The notes beneath the pieces were generated by a model that made no database searches, was not told the origin of the DNA, and saw only the letters and a program-made list of their open reading frames with translations. Shown piece by piece: positions 17,399 through 27,826 of a DNA stretch of 64,000 nt. The number at the start of each line of letters is the position of its first letter. Positions within the stretch are counted from its first letter, which is position 1. This DNA comes from Mesoaciditoga lauensis cd-1655R = DSM 25116. GTDB taxonomy: Bacteria; Thermotogota; Thermotogae; Mesoaciditogales; Mesoaciditogaceae. Made by a program: the position numbers and the translations under genes. Where the stretch lies: NCBI RefSeq assembly GCF_000745455.1, contig NZ_KN050691.1:1-64000 (forward strand), read 5' to 3'.

Positions 17399-18508
17399 TT
17401 AAACTACCTGCCATTTTTCGAATATCAACGGTTCTTCGTATCCTTTGTAAGTGCGTTCGGAGCGAATTGTAACGTTTTTATCCAGTATGCAATTGAATAT
17501 CTTTGCGCCTTCTTCTATTATCGAACCTTCCATCACTATTGAGTCCTCTACCATAGCACCAGATTTTATCTGTACGTTCCTAAATATCACGCTGTTTCTA
17601 ACTCTTCCAGATATTATGCTTCCGTCTGCAACTATTGAATTCTCTACCGAACCCGTAGGCGTAACCTTTGGGGGAGCCAGATCTTTTAGTTTTGTGAAGA
17701 TCCTTCCATTTTCGTAAAACAGTTCCGTCGATATGTCTGAATCGAGCATGTCCATGTTTATGCGCTTGTACTCCTGTACCGATTTTTTTATGTTTTTCCA
17801 ATAACCGGTGAATTTGTAGGACATAACTCTTAACACTTTTAAGTTAGATATCACCACGTCGTTGAGAAAATCATATTTTTCATTTGGAACGCTTGCGTAA
17901 AGCAAGTCCATAAGCAGCTTTTTGTTCATGAAGTAAACTCCAAGGTTTATCAGATCTCCAGCCGGTTTTTCTGACTTTTCCTTTATCTGCAAGATCCTGC
18001 CTTCTTCGTCTGTTTTTATCGTACCGTAAAGAGATGTGTTGTATTCCTTGGATGATTTAGTCATAACGGTTATATCGGCCATCGAAATCATATGATAATC
18101 GTAAAGGGCATTAAAATCGAAGTTGTAAATGTGATCGCCAGATCCTATGAGAACGTAATCTTCGTTTCCCCTTTTAAGGATGGTCATATTTTGAAATATC
18201 GCATCAGCGGTTCCACGATACCAATACATCCCTTCTTCATCCGCATATGGCTGGAGGATGTAGAGTCCTCCATGTTTTCTATCCAGATCCCAGTCCCTAC
18301 CAGAACCAAGATGGTCCATAAGGCTACGAGGGTTGTATTGTGTTATAACCCCAACCTTCCTTACTCCCGATCTCACCATATTTGAAAGCGTAAAATCTAT
18401 GGCTCTGTACTTTCCACCAACAGGCATCGCAGCAGATGCCCGTTTTTTGGTCAACTTATCAAGTGCCTTTCCCTTGTCTCCCGCTAAGATAAGCCCAAGC
18501 ACTTTCAA
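17399..18508 (-). CDS. glgD: GlgD, non-catalytic ADP-glucose pyrophosphorylase-like subunit
   Basis: 369 residues, homologous along its length to GlgC but with degenerate active-site motifs: the nucleotide loop reads [20 protein letters not shown], lacking the arginine of GxGTRL, and the WRDVGT motif is replaced by [18 protein letters not shown] and the C-terminal beta-helix remain. In Firmicutes such GlgD subunits activate GlgC in a hetero-oligomer; the same is inferred here from the gene pair. The start is TTG at 18508 with GAGGAG ten bases upstream; a stop codon lies in frame just before it, so no longer start exists. Confidence 0.88.
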   Translation of the reverse strand: MKVLGLILAGDKGKALDKLTKKRASAAMPVGGKYRAIDFTLSNMVRSGVRKVGVITQYNPRSLMDHLGSGRDWDLDRKHGGLYILQPYADEEGMYWYRGTADAIFQNMTILKRGNEDYVLIGSGDHIYNFDFNALYDYHMISMADITVMTKSSKEYNTSLYGTIKTDEEGRILQIKEKSEKPAGDLINLGVYFMNKKLLMDLLYASVPNEKYDFLNDVVISNLKVLRVMSYKFTGYWKNIKKSVQEYKRINMDMLDSDISTELFYENGRIFTKLKDLAPPKVTPTGSVENSIVADGSIISGRVRNSVIFRNVQIKSGAMVEDSIVMEGSIIEEGAKIFNCILDKNVTIRSERTYKGYEEPLIFEKWQVV

Positions 18509-18524
18509 CCGCCATCATCTCCTC

Positions 18525-19784
18525 TCACATTAAATCAGGATAGAGAGGAAATTCCCTGCAAAGATTTTCAACCCTTTCTTTTGCCATTTTTTTGGTGCCT
18601 TCGTCTTCTGGTTTATGAATAATGCCCGCTATGATGTCAGCTATCTCTTCCATTTGTTCTTCTTTCATACCGCGTGTCGTAACAGCCGGCGTCCCAAGCC
18701 TTATTCCACTCGTTATAAAGGGCGAGCGCGTTTCACGTGGAATGGTGTTTTTGTTGACGGTTATACCAACTTCACCGAGCAGCCTTTCGATTTTTTTGCC
18801 GCTAACGCCGTTTTCGGTCAGATCTACCAACATTAGATGCGTGTCCGTTCCTCCGGAAACTATTCTTATATTTCTATCCATAAGCGCTTGTGCCAGTGCT
18901 TTTGCATTTTTGACTATTTGGCTTTGATATGCTTTAAACGAATCCGTCATGGCTTCCTTGAAGCATACCGCTTTTGCCGCTATTATGTGCATGAGAGGGC
19001 CCCCTTGAATACCGGGGAATATGGATTTATCTATTGCTTTTGCTATTTCTTCTTTTTTGGATAAGATAAGACCACCCCTTGGTCCTCGAAGAGTTTTATG
19101 AGTTGTAGAGGTAACGACATCGGCGTACTCCATTGGATTAGGATGCACTTTTGCAGCCACTAGACCGGCAAAATGGGCCATGTCAACCACCAGGTACGCT
19201 CCAACTTCATCTGCTATCTCTCTAAATCTTTTGAAATCTATTATTCTCGCGTACGCGCTTCCCCCGGTTACTATAACTTTAGGCTTGTGTTCCAGGGCTA
19301 ATCTTTCCACTTCATCGTAATCTATAATCTCCGTATCCGGATTCAATCCATAAGGAACGAAGTTGTAAAGCTTTCCAGAGAAATTAACGGGTGAACCATG
19401 TGTCAAATGCCCACCTTGCGTTAAGGAAAGCCCCATAATCACGCTGGAAGGCTCGGCAAGGGCAAAATATGTAGCCATGTTTGCCTGAGAACCGGAATGT
19501 GGTTGAACATTCGCAAAATTTGCATCGAAAAGGGCTTTTGCCCTATCTCGTGCCAAATTTTCCGCTATATCCACCACTTCACAACCACCGTAATACCTTT
19601 TGGCAGGATAGCCTTCCGCATATTTGTTCGTCAAAACGCTACCCATCGCTTGTAAAACCGCCTTAGAAACGAAATTTTCAGACGCTATGAGCTCTATACC
19701 ATTTTGTTGCCTTTTCAGCTCCTTGTGAAGCACATCGTATATTTCTGGATCAACGCTTTTAACTTCTTCCCAAAGATCTTTCAT
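18525..19784 (-). CDS. glyA: Serine hydroxymethyltransferase
   Basis: 419 residues, full length. It interconverts serine and glycine with tetrahydrofolate and 5,10-methylene-THF, using [14 protein letters not shown] and [16 protein letters not shown] are the family N-terminal blocks; the PLP lysine is in [31 protein letters not shown] lies near the C terminus. It lies between the sigma-54-type regulator upstream and glgD downstream, with short gaps on both sides, so all may share a transcript although the functions differ. A one-carbon theme recurs in the window: FolT, cyclodeaminase and Kbl/Tdh. Confidence 0.97.
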   Translation of the reverse strand: MKDLWEEVKSVDPEIYDVLHKELKRQQNGIELIASENFVSKAVLQAMGSVLTNKYAEGYPAKRYYGGCEVVDIAENLARDRAKALFDANFANVQPHSGSQANMATYFALAEPSSVIMGLSLTQGGHLTHGSPVNFSGKLYNFVPYGLNPDTEIIDYDEVERLALEHKPKVIVTGGSAYARIIDFKRFREIADEVGAYLVVDMAHFAGLVAAKVHPNPMEYADVVTSTTHKTLRGPRGGLILSKKEEIAKAIDKSIFPGIQGGPLMHIIAAKAVCFKEAMTDSFKAYQSQIVKNAKALAQALMDRNIRIVSGGTDTHLMLVDLTENGVSGKKIERLLGEVGITVNKNTIPRETRSPFITSGIRLGTPAVTTRGMKEEQMEEIADIIAGIIHKPEDEGTKKMAKERVENLCREFPLYPDLM

Positions 19785-19797
19785 CTTATCTCCTCCC

Positions 19798-21504
19798 CTA
19801 TTTTATTCGATAGTGGTTCAACTTGTAAAACAGAGTCCTCAAACTTATCCCAAGGGCTTCTGCCGTTTTTGTCCTGTTACCTTCATAAGATTTGAGCGTG
19901 GTTTCTATAAGATGTTTTTCGAAGTTGTTGAGAGCGGTTTTAAGGGTTATTCCTGAGGGAACATGAATGGATGTGGAAGTTTTCCGTGGTACTTCAAATG
20001 CGGGTAAATGTGAGATCTTTATGATTTTTTCATCGATTTCCATGTTTATTATGGCACGAGCTATGAAATTCTCAAGTTCCCTAACGTTTCCATACCATGG
20101 CAAGCTTTTGAGGATTTCGAAAACTTCATCTGATACGCTTTTAATAGCCCTGCCATACTCCTGATTCAGCTTTCTTATTATGTGTTTTACAAGAGGTTCA
20201 AGATCTTCCATTCTTTCCCTAAGAGGTGTTATGACTATTGGCACAACGTTCAATCTGTAATATAGATCTGGGATGAATCTTCCATCTTTTATTCTTTCTT
20301 CCAAATCCAAGTTGGTAGCCGCTATTATTCTGACATCGAGATGCTTGGTTTTCGTGCTTCCCAACCTCGTTATCTCCATTTCTTGCAAAAATCTTAAAAA
20401 TCTCGATTGGACTTTGACTTCCATTTTGCCTATTTCATCTAAAAAAAGGGTTCCTCCATTTGCTTCTTCCAACAACCCTCTTTTGCCGCCTTTTTTCGCG
20501 CCGGTAAAAGCCCCATCCTCATATCCAAAGAGCTCTGATTCCAATATTCCCTCCGGCAAGGCCGCACAGTTAACGCTTACAAAAGGATTGGAAGCTCTGT
20601 CACTTGCGTTGTGGATGGCGTGGGCAAAGAGTTCTTTACCCGTTCCCGATTCACCTCTTAAAAGTACCGTAGCCCTTGTTTTAGCAACTTTTTTTGCCTG
20701 AAGGATTGCCACCTGCATCGTGTGAGAAACACCTATGATATCGTCAAAGGTGTATTTTGCTCTCAAAAACCTTATGGTCCTGTTTGCTTCTTCCAGTTCG
20801 CGGCTCAAAGCTATTATTTTGGAGACATCGTGAATAACGGCCACACTCCCGGAGAACTTTCCATCGATGACCAAAGGGGTGGCATCTATTATCACTTCTT
20901 TTCTAAGAGGTCCAACTTTTATACGATGTCCGAAGATTGGCTTCTTTAACTTTGCCACCTTCATATGCACGCTTTCACCTTCTGCTATATCAACGTTCGC
21001 AGATTTCCCTATAACCTCTTCTGCGCTAAAACCAGTCAGCTTGGTGTAAGCTTTGTTTACCATTTTTACTTTTCCGCTTTCATCTGCCACGCTAATGGCA
21101 TCATCGGTGGATTCTATTATGGTTTCCAGCATGAATCTTACGTTTTTGAGATCGGTAACCTCTTCTGCCATGTGTTGAACTTCGGTTATATCTCTGAAAA
21201 CCGCAACGGCTCCCACAACTTTCCCATTTTCGTCTTTTAAAGGAATCCTGGAAGTAACTATTTTTGTATTTCCAGCGTCTTGAATCCTATCCAATTCTGG
21301 CATGCCATTTTCGACGACTATATGAAGACGGGTGTTGGGAATGGTATTCACAACTTTCTCCCCTTCGTAATCGCTTATTGGAAGGTGTAATATCTTACAT
21401 GCCGCATGGTTTATGAAAAGAATACGGGCATTTTTATCTACCATAATTACGCCTTCAAGCATTGAATCAAGAATACGCCTGTAATATTTACACTTTGAGG
21501 TCAT
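19798..21504 (-). CDS. Sigma-54-type transcriptional activator with two PAS domains
   Basis: 568 residues. PAS 1 covers about 5-115 ([26 protein letters not shown]), PAS 2 about 125-240 ([24 protein letters not shown]), and the AAA+ domain about 255-495 with Walker A GESGTGKE, the sigma-54 contact loop GAFTGA ([14 protein letters not shown]) and Walker [14 protein letters not shown] Fis-type helix-turn-helix ends the protein ([23 protein letters not shown]). With GAFTGA intact it should activate a sigma-54 promoter, so the genome should encode RpoN. GGAGG five bases before ATG 21504 fixes the start; the earlier TTG at 21516 is part of the Shine-Dalgarno region. It overlaps nadK by 17 bases. 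The target genes and the PAS ligand are unknown. Confidence 0.92.
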   Translation of the reverse strand: MTSKCKYYRRILDSMLEGVIMVDKNARILFINHAACKILHLPISDYEGEKVVNTIPNTRLHIVVENGMPELDRIQDAGNTKIVTSRIPLKDENGKVVGAVAVFRDITEVQHMAEEVTDLKNVRFMLETIIESTDDAISVADESGKVKMVNKAYTKLTGFSAEEVIGKSANVDIAEGESVHMKVAKLKKPIFGHRIKVGPLRKEVIIDATPLVIDGKFSGSVAVIHDVSKIIALSRELEEANRTIRFLRAKYTFDDIIGVSHTMQVAILQAKKVAKTRATVLLRGESGTGKELFAHAIHNASDRASNPFVSVNCAALPEGILESELFGYEDGAFTGAKKGGKRGLLEEANGGTLFLDEIGKMEVKVQSRFLRFLQEMEITRLGSTKTKHLDVRIIAATNLDLEERIKDGRFIPDLYYRLNVVPIVITPLRERMEDLEPLVKHIIRKLNQEYGRAIKSVSDEVFEILKSLPWYGNVRELENFIARAIINMEIDEKIIKISHLPAFEVPRKTSTSIHVPSGITLKTALNNFEKHLIETTLKSYEGNRTKTAEALGISLRTLFYKLNHYRIK

Positions 21505-22330
21505 GCTTTCCTCCAAAACCGTTGTGAATTCCCCATCCTAATTTCGTGTGAACCAACTTAAAGAAGTTTATATCCCATGTGCATAAGAAATTCAAATAAC
21601 TCTGTGAACCACTTATTTCAAATTCGTGCGTGCCATTTTTTGCGCAAATTTCTTCTCCATCGCCAATGCAAAAATACTCTTCGTCTTCACGTGGCCTCAC
21701 GTTTACCTTTATTTTCCTCTCGAAAGATGTTATCACAGGCCATGCGGCAAAAGCATGAGCCATCATCGGAACTATGGAGATCAAAGAGAGATTTGGATCT
21801 ATCACAGATCCTCCCGCTGATAAATTGTAAGCGGTTGAACCTGTTGGCGTGGAGAAAATCATGCCATCACAAAGCATTTCTCCCATTTCACTTCCATCTA
21901 TGTTAACGGCTATTTTGAGCATGTGAGACCTCACCGCACGTTGAATGACGAAATCGTTGAAGAATTCTCTGCTCTCACCTTTTTCATCTGTGACTTTTAA
22001 AAATCCCCTTCTTACCACCTTGTAAGTGCTTTTATCTATTATTTCGTGAAGCACATCGTCTATTCTGCTGAATTCATAGGGACTTAAAAAACCCAGATGA
22101 CCAAAATTTATTCCCACAACGCTCACATTCTTGCGGGAAAGAATTTTGGAAGCTTTTAAAACCGTACCATCTCCTCCTAAAACGAAGGCGATGGTTTGTT
22201 CATCAGCCGCTTCCACATCTATCACTTTTAAGCCCCTCTTTTCAAGCTTGATTTTTAAAGCTTGAAAGGCTTCGACCGTCCTTGGTTTCTTTTCGTTTCT
22301 GAATATAAGCGCCGTTTTAAACTTCATCAT
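21488..22330 (-). CDS. nadK: NAD kinase
   Basis: 280 residues. It phosphorylates NAD to NADP with ATP or polyphosphate. The GGDGT motif (VLGGDGTVLKASKIL) and the following NFGHLGFLSPYE, then CDGMIFSTPTGSTAYNLSAGG, are the diagnostic NAD-kinase blocks. The gene begins four bases inside the end of yggT and ends inside the start of the regulator downstream, giving a tightly packed ruvB-yggT-nadK-regulator set. Confidence 0.95.
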   Translation of the reverse strand: MMKFKTALIFRNEKKPRTVEAFQALKIKLEKRGLKVIDVEAADEQTIAFVLGGDGTVLKASKILSRKNVSVVGINFGHLGFLSPYEFSRIDDVLHEIIDKSTYKVVRRGFLKVTDEKGESREFFNDFVIQRAVRSHMLKIAVNIDGSEMGEMLCDGMIFSTPTGSTAYNLSAGGSVIDPNLSLISIVPMMAHAFAAWPVITSFERKIKVNVRPREDEEYFCIGDGEEICAKNGTHEFEISGSQSYLNFLCTWDINFFKLVHTKLGWGIHNGFGGKHDLKV

Positions 22331-22632
22331 CTTTTTAGCACTATGCTGAGATCGAATAACGTGTTAACAACGAACGCTTGAAGAAATATCAATATCAGTA
22401 AAGCAACGAAGGGAGAAAAATCGAACATTCCGATCGGCGGGATAAAGCGCCTTAACGGCCTCACCATTGGATCGCACATTTGATCTAAAATCCTTCTGAA
22501 AGGATGATAATACGGCAAAATAAAACTCAAAATTGAGTCAATTATCAAAATGGTTATGGCAAAAACTATCACGATGTTTAAAATGACGGCTATAGCGTAT
22601 ACGAAATTTGCCAAGACGAACACATCAATCAC
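22327..22632 (-). CDS. YggT family membrane protein
   Basis: 101 residues with two hydrophobic segments (residues 5-30 and 72-95) and the family motif [13 protein letters not shown], including the [10 protein letters not shown] loop. YggT proteins are linked with cell division or osmotic tolerance in other bacteria, but no biochemical role is established. It starts at GTG 22632, overlapping the ruvB stop, with GAGGA before it. Confidence 0.88.
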   Translation of the reverse strand: MIDVFVLANFVYAIAVILNIVIVFAITILIIDSILSFILPYYHPFRRILDQMCDPMVRPLRRFIPPIGMFDFSPFVALLILIFLQAFVVNTLFDLSIVLKR

Positions 22633-23644
22633 TCCTCAATTCAGAATTTCCAAGGTTTATCAAAGATTCTCCTATGGCACTATATCCTTTTGTGGTCAAA
22701 ATTCTCCCACGCGATGTTCTTGCGATAAAGCCTCCTTGCAAAAGATAAGGCTCGTAAACTTCGCTGATGGTTTCAGCTTCCATTCCAACAGTTGCAGCCA
22801 GCGCATTCAATCCCACAGGGCCTCCTCTGTAATCATGAGCTATTTTTGTAAGGATTTTTCTATCGGTTTCATCCAAACCGTATTCATCGATGTTCATGGA
22901 TTTAAACGCCTCTTCAACTATTTCCAGCGTGATCTCCTCTTTCGATTTAACGGTTGCAAAGTCACGTATCCTTTTCAACAACCTGTTGGCAACTCGGGGA
23001 GTTCCACGTGATCTTTTCGCTATTTCCATGGCGCACGCATCATCTATTTTCACGCCAAGAATCCGCGCAGTCCTTTCAACTATAGTCTTCAACTCTTCGA
23101 CTTTGTAAAAATCAAGCTCTAACACCATTCCAAAACGGTTTCTCAATGGAGGCGTCAAAAGCCCACTTCGTGTCGTGGCACCAACTAGTGTAAAGGGATT
23201 TACCGAAAGCCTAACCGTTCTCGCTCCTGGCCCTTTTCCCACCAGGATATCAAGCTTAAAATCTTCCATTGCGGCATACAAAACCTCTTCCACCGCGTGG
23301 GGAAGCCTGTGTATTTCATCTATGAAAAGCACGTCACCACTTGAGAGCGAAGTAAGGACTGCCGCAAGATCTCCTTGCCTTTCGATGACAGGTCCACTGG
23401 TCGTATGAAGCCTCCCACCAGTTTCATGGGCTATTATCGTGGCAAGTGTGGTTTTTCCCAATCCAGGGGGTCCTGCCAAAAGCACATGATCTAACACGTC
23501 TCCACGTATCTTTGCGGCTTGTATGGCAATGCTTAACCGCTCTTTAACGTTACTTTGACCTATGTATTCGCCTAACGATAAAGGCCTTATGCTTACAAAA
23601 CTTTCGTCTTCATTTTGAGGTTCTGAAGATAACAATCTACCCAT
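22625..23644 (-). CDS. ruvB: Holliday junction branch-migration helicase RuvB
   Basis: 339 residues, full length. It is the AAA+ motor that drives branch migration with RuvA. Walker A is [17 protein letters not shown] (about 60), Walker [10 protein letters not shown], sensor 1 [18 protein letters not shown] with the arginine finger, and the C-terminal winged helix ends with [13 protein letters not shown]. ruvA and ruvC are not in the window. It follows asnS by 12 bases and overlaps yggT. Confidence 0.97.
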   Translation of the reverse strand: MGRLLSSEPQNEDESFVSIRPLSLGEYIGQSNVKERLSIAIQAAKIRGDVLDHVLLAGPPGLGKTTLATIIAHETGGRLHTTSGPVIERQGDLAAVLTSLSSGDVLFIDEIHRLPHAVEEVLYAAMEDFKLDILVGKGPGARTVRLSVNPFTLVGATTRSGLLTPPLRNRFGMVLELDFYKVEELKTIVERTARILGVKIDDACAMEIAKRSRGTPRVANRLLKRIRDFATVKSKEEITLEIVEEAFKSMNIDEYGLDETDRKILTKIAHDYRGGPVGLNALAATVGMEAETISEVYEPYLLQGGFIARTSRGRILTTKGYSAIGESLINLGNSELRSD

Positions 23645-23656
23645 TCATTCACCAGC

Positions 23657-24964
23657 TCACGGATGAATCCTGTAGATGGTTCTGGCAAATGGGATAGCTT
23701 CTCTTATATGATCTAATTTGCATATCCAGGCGACAAGCCTTTCAACTCCCATTCCAAAACCACTGTGTGGGACGCTTCCGTATCTTCTCAAGTCGATGTA
23801 CCAGTCATAAGATTCAACAGGCAAATTGAATTCTTTTATTCTTTCTATAAGCAAATCCAAATCGTAAATGCGTTCAGAAGCACCTATGATTTCTCCGTAT
23901 CCTTCAGGCGCCAGCATATCATCACATAAAACCACTTCCGGGTTTTCCGGATTCGGCTGCATGTAGAAAGCCTTTATCTTTCTTGGATAGTTGTATACCA
24001 TAACGGGTTTTTCAAATTCCTCGCTTATGCCGGTTTCTTCGTCTCCGCCTATATCGTCTCCCCATTTTATGTCGAATCCTTTCTTTTGCAAAAGCTTTAT
24101 GGCTTCACCGTAGCTTACACGTGGAAATGGAGGCTCTATCTTTTCAAGCGGTGTTGTGTCCCTATCAAGGGCAGCAAGATGCTCTCCTGCCCTTTCCAAA
24201 ACTTTTTGAATGACGTACGAAACGAGTTCTTCCTGAAGTGTCATGTTGTCATCGGAAGTGTAATAAGCCATTTCCGCCTCATTCATCCAAAATTCCGTTA
24301 AGTGTCTGCGCGTCTTCGATTTTTCAGCCCTGAACGTTGGTCCCAGGTTAAAAACCTTTCCCAGAGCCATCGCTGCAGCTTCCAAATAAAGTTGACCCGT
24401 TTGGGCAAGGTAGGCTTTCCCAAGATCGAAATATTTCACGCTGAAAAGCTCCCCGGCGGACTCACCTATTGCTCCGGTAAGTATGGGCGTATCGATGAGA
24501 ACAAATTTTTTAGAATGATAGAATTCTCTTATCGCCTTTATAACTTCGTCGCGAATCTTCAAAATATGAAACTGTCTTTTCGATCGGAGCCAAAGGTGTC
24601 TGTTGGTCATCAAGAAATCTATGCCATGTTCCTTTTTTGAAATTGGATAGTCTTCTGTTGGAATCTGAACTATTTGAATGTTATTGACATCCATTTCAAA
24701 GCCGTAAGGTGATCTTTTGTCTTCCCGAACACCCCCCTGAACGATAACGCTTGATTCTATCCTTAGAGAATCGGCCTTTTTGAAAGTTTCTTCATCCACA
24801 GAGGATTTTTCAACAATAGCCTGAATGAATCCCGTTCCATCTCTCAACTGTAAAAAGTGTATCTTTCCGCTTGAACGCTTGTTGAACATCCAACCTCTTA
24901 TTTCAATTTCTTCTCCCACATGTTCTGCCACATCTTCTATGTACACCCATCGAGCCAACTTCAT
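23657..24964 (-). CDS. asnS: Asparaginyl-tRNA synthetase
   Basis: 435 residues from ATG 24964. A class II synthetase with an N-terminal OB-fold anticodon domain (EIRGWMFNKRSSGKIHFLQLRDGTGFIQAIV) and a catalytic core: motif 2 FRAEKSKTRRHLTEFWMNEAEMAY, motif 3 GFGMGVERLVAWI. The overall pattern (GQLYLEAAAMALGKVFNLGPTFRAEKS) fits AsnS rather than AspS, but archaeal-type AspS is a close relative. A longer reading from 24994 has no Shine-Dalgarno; AAAGGAG lies just before 24964. It heads the ruvB-yggT-nadK set. Confidence 0.88.
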   Translation of the reverse strand: MKLARWVYIEDVAEHVGEEIEIRGWMFNKRSSGKIHFLQLRDGTGFIQAIVEKSSVDEETFKKADSLRIESSVIVQGGVREDKRSPYGFEMDVNNIQIVQIPTEDYPISKKEHGIDFLMTNRHLWLRSKRQFHILKIRDEVIKAIREFYHSKKFVLIDTPILTGAIGESAGELFSVKYFDLGKAYLAQTGQLYLEAAAMALGKVFNLGPTFRAEKSKTRRHLTEFWMNEAEMAYYTSDDNMTLQEELVSYVIQKVLERAGEHLAALDRDTTPLEKIEPPFPRVSYGEAIKLLQKKGFDIKWGDDIGGDEETGISEEFEKPVMVYNYPRKIKAFYMQPNPENPEVVLCDDMLAPEGYGEIIGASERIYDLDLLIERIKEFNLPVESYDWYIDLRRYGSVPHSGFGMGVERLVAWICKLDHIREAIPFARTIYRIHP

Positions 24965-25034
24965 CACTCCTTTTGTTTTGTTTCCTTCCATCATTCAATG
25001 ATGAAACAATTTGCATGCTTACTTCAATTTTACC

Positions 25035-25069
25035 ATAAAAAAGCCCCGAGCAACGCCGGGGCTTTTTAT
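25035..25069 (-). terminator. Terminator of the beta-barrel gene
   Basis: GCCCCG and CGGGGC stems extended by A/T pairs (25037-25048 with 25055-25066) with T-rich tails on both strands. The beta-barrel gene ends at 25098 and reads into it; it insulates asnS. Confidence 0.9.
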
Positions 25070-25097
25070 AAGATGTTATCTTTTTTGATTTTACCGA

Positions 25098-26534
25098 TTA
25101 GAAGCTCACAGTTGCAGCAGCCTGGATGTACCAGTAAGCTGGGTTAACAACCGTGTACGCTCCATTAGCATCCTGGCTAAGAGTTCCAAAGAACGCTGTG
25201 TAAGTCCAGATGTTGGCTGCGTATGTTGCCATTGCGTAGTAGCCAGCATAAGCTGGTCCAGTAGTTGCGCTGGTTACGTAGCCTTCGAGCGTCCAAGGAG
25301 CATTGGTATAGTCAACTTTCGCATTCCATGTAGGATTGGCAAATGCCATGAAATCTGCCCAATTGACATCGCCAGCGAAAGAAACGTTTCCAAATGCAGC
25401 GTCCAAAGCAACGTCCAACGTCTTTGTTGTCAAACCAAACGTAGGAAGAATTCCGCCTTCAACATCTACACTTGGGGTTATCGTAAGAGGACCTGCGGCA
25501 ACTTTGGCACTTGCTGTGAGACCATAACCAGCCGTCTGTGTCGCATTGAGAATGTCGTATGTTCCATCGATCCATGGGTTAACCGTGAACATTCCAAATG
25601 TGTTGGAATAAGAAGCTTTCCCATAAATGCTATGTGCATTCGCTGGGTATTCTGGAGAATCTGCATTTCCATCACCATCGCTGTCAACAAATGCTTCATA
25701 TTTAGGTGTGAAATCTTTGAAATACTTGTATTCGGCATTGACGGTAACAGTTCCCATTCCAGAAAGACCGAAATCTTTATCGTAGTTCACATCTACACCA
25801 ATTTGGCTAACCGGATCGGCAGCAGTGGCAACTGGAAGCCACGTGCTAGTTTCGCTTGCAACTGGAGCGGCCGTTCTGGCAAGGTCGGAACCGTACGCTG
25901 CCAAAACTGCCAAGCCAGGAAGCCCTGTGTATTTAACGCCCGCGAAATAGTCGTAAAGTGCGTTGTTCATTGCATCGTAGTAAAGAGCACCTGTTACGGA
26001 GTAATTGCTACCAGCGTAGTTGGCTGCAACTTCATCTTTGAAGTAAGGCGTTGTGAAAAGTGGTGTGCTTGGATTCGTGGAGGCGCCATCGTTTGTCGTA
26101 TCAAGGTATTGAAGCGTAAGAGCGCTTGATGGTTTGTAAACGTAGGTGAATCCAGCGGCTGATCCGTTGCTCCACATCAAACCACAGAAGCTTCTCGCAT
26201 ATGCTTCTTCAAATGTCAATTTACTCATGGCTGACTCGTACACCATGCTGTTAAGAGAAACAGAAGGTGTACCGTTCCAATCAAGGTTCAAGCCTAGGTT
26301 AAGCGTCCATGTAGCTGGTTTCGTGAAAGTACCACCGAAATTGCTTGCCCATGCTGCGCTTACACTTAAATCGCTACCAAAACCGTGTGTAAGATCCATG
26401 CCTTGCCCGTTAAGAACAAAGCCGAAGCTGTAAGAACCACTTACAGAAAGAGATGGTGTTAACGTGTAACTTGCCGCTAATGCGCCTATTGCCAAAAGCG
26501 AGGTAATAGCAATAACCAAAACAAGTTTCTTCAT
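25098..26534 (-). CDS. Outer-membrane beta-barrel protein of the toga
   Basis: 478 residues. The signal peptide MKKLVLVIAITSLLAIGALA is followed at once by alternating strands (SYTLTPSLSVSGSYSFGF), and alternating hydrophobic/polar strands rich in Y, A, G, T and N run throughout. The C terminus AAATVSF ends in phenylalanine, the usual BAM recognition feature. There is an acidic DSDGDGNADSPEYP loop near residue 270, which looks like a calcium-binding turn. No conserved enzymatic motif. It is most likely a porin or structural barrel of the Thermotogota outer sheath. The partner Omp-alpha-like gene is next upstream with an independent leader. Strong leader and terminator suggest high expression. 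Confidence 0.78.
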   Translation of the reverse strand: MKKLVLVIAITSLLAIGALAASYTLTPSLSVSGSYSFGFVLNGQGMDLTHGFGSDLSVSAAWASNFGGTFTKPATWTLNLGLNLDWNGTPSVSLNSMVYESAMSKLTFEEAYARSFCGLMWSNGSAAGFTYVYKPSSALTLQYLDTTNDGASTNPSTPLFTTPYFKDEVAANYAGSNYSVTGALYYDAMNNALYDYFAGVKYTGLPGLAVLAAYGSDLARTAAPVASETSTWLPVATAADPVSQIGVDVNYDKDFGLSGMGTVTVNAEYKYFKDFTPKYEAFVDSDGDGNADSPEYPANAHSIYGKASYSNTFGMFTVNPWIDGTYDILNATQTAGYGLTASAKVAAGPLTITPSVDVEGGILPTFGLTTKTLDVALDAAFGNVSFAGDVNWADFMAFANPTWNAKVDYTNAPWTLEGYVTSATTGPAYAGYYAMATYAANIWTYTAFFGTLSQDANGAYTVVNPAYWYIQAAATVSF

Positions 26535-26648
26535 TTTTTTATTCCCCCTTCTTTAATAAGCCTCTCTGTATTCGCCCTTTTTAAAATTTAACAGGGAGGA
26601 TTTTAAAAAGAATCTTTTAGTGAAAAGTTTCAAAGTTTAAAGAGTTGA

Positions 26649-27692
26649 TCAATAGCTCCAGTAATTCCAAACCCAATAAAGGAACGTTCCAAAACCTATT
26701 GCACCAACGGCTATTCCAGCAACACCTGTCCACATAGCGATGTTCGCTTTGTTGTTAGCGTTGGCTATTTCTTGTTCAAGAGCCACTTTGGTGTTTGAAA
26801 TCTCACTTGAAAGTTGTGCTTTTGTCGTTTTCAGATCATTTTGTGCAAAGCTTATCTCGTTGGAGAGTGAGCTTCTAACACTTGAGATGGATGTGTTGAG
26901 AGCAACGTAATTGTCATCAACGGTCTTTTTAAGGTCTTTAACCTGTGCTTTCAGATCGTCAATGGCTTTCTTGTTGTCAGCTATTGGTTTGGTAGCCACG
27001 GAGATCTTTCTGTAAATAAATGCGGAAGTTTGGTTGATTTCAGCTTCCAAATCGCCTTTGACTTTCATAAGTTCATCGTTGCTGGAAGCTGCCTTGAGAG
27101 CCTTCATGTCTTGTTTGAGCGAAGCAATTTCTCTTGCCTGGTTCGCGATCATGTTGTTGTTGATGTTCGCAAACTTAAGGGCCTTATCGGCATTTGCAGA
27201 TGCGGCATCAACTTTAGATGACAAAGACGTTTTGATGTCTACCAACAGAGTTTGAAGCGTGTTGATAGAATCTGTGTTGCTGGCAACGATCTTTGCAAGA
27301 TTAGGTGTGCCCTTAAGCTCATCTACAACTACCTTCAAGGAATTAACTTCTTTTTGGAGATTGGCAACTACCGCATCGTTGTTGCCTACCTTCTTGACCA
27401 CAGAGTTAATCACCGTTTGCAAAGCGGTTATATCCTGTGCTTTCGCAAGAAGAGGATCATTCTCAAGATAATTCAGCAAGTTGTAGGCTGTCTGTGCGAG
27501 TTGATATCTGTTGACGGTTGCTGAACCGTTGAAGAGCCCGTTTGAGCCTACCATAATTTTAGCCTTGGTAAGAGCCTCAACGGCTGGTGCGTAGATGCTA
27601 TTGGCCGGTACATCAGAATAGGTCGCCGCAAATACCAGCGAAGCCATTAATAACACGCCAACAATAGCAACTACCATAAGGCTTTTTTTCAT
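26649..27692 (-). CDS. SLH / coiled-coil outer-sheath protein (Omp-alpha-like)
   Basis: 347 residues: signal peptide (to VFA|ATYSDVP), one SLH domain (about 22-75, ATYSDVPANSIYAPAVEALTKAKIMVG), a long heptad coiled coil (about 95-310), and a hydrophobic C-terminal helix (AMWTGVAGIAVGAIGFGTFLYWVW). This is the layout of Thermotoga Omp-alpha, in which SLH binds the peptidoglycan side and the C-terminal helix anchors in the outer sheath, the coil spanning the periplasm as a spacer. GGAGG nine bases before the ATG. The domain order is directly visible; the spacer role is family knowledge. Confidence 0.9.
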   Translation of the reverse strand: MKKSLMVVAIVGVLLMASLVFAATYSDVPANSIYAPAVEALTKAKIMVGSNGLFNGSATVNRYQLAQTAYNLLNYLENDPLLAKAQDITALQTVINSVVKKVGNNDAVVANLQKEVNSLKVVVDELKGTPNLAKIVASNTDSINTLQTLLVDIKTSLSSKVDAASANADKALKFANINNNMIANQAREIASLKQDMKALKAASSNDELMKVKGDLEAEINQTSAFIYRKISVATKPIADNKKAIDDLKAQVKDLKKTVDDNYVALNTSISSVRSSLSNEISFAQNDLKTTKAQLSSEISNTKVALEQEIANANNKANIAMWTGVAGIAVGAIGFGTFLYWVWNYWSY

Positions 27693-27826
27693 TTATACCA
27701 TCCTCCTTTTTAAATAGTGGACATCTTGTAAGTACTTCTGAATAAGGATGTGAATGCCTCACCCCCTATCTCAATACTATCCCATCAATTTAGAATTATA
27801 CCATCACATATTGATGATTTCAAGGG

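Noticed and set aside
17369-17414. Alternative starts of glgC at 17414 and 17369
   Set aside because: The first lies within glgD, the second is about 19 bases from the strong GGGGTGA; TTG 17384 has normal spacing.
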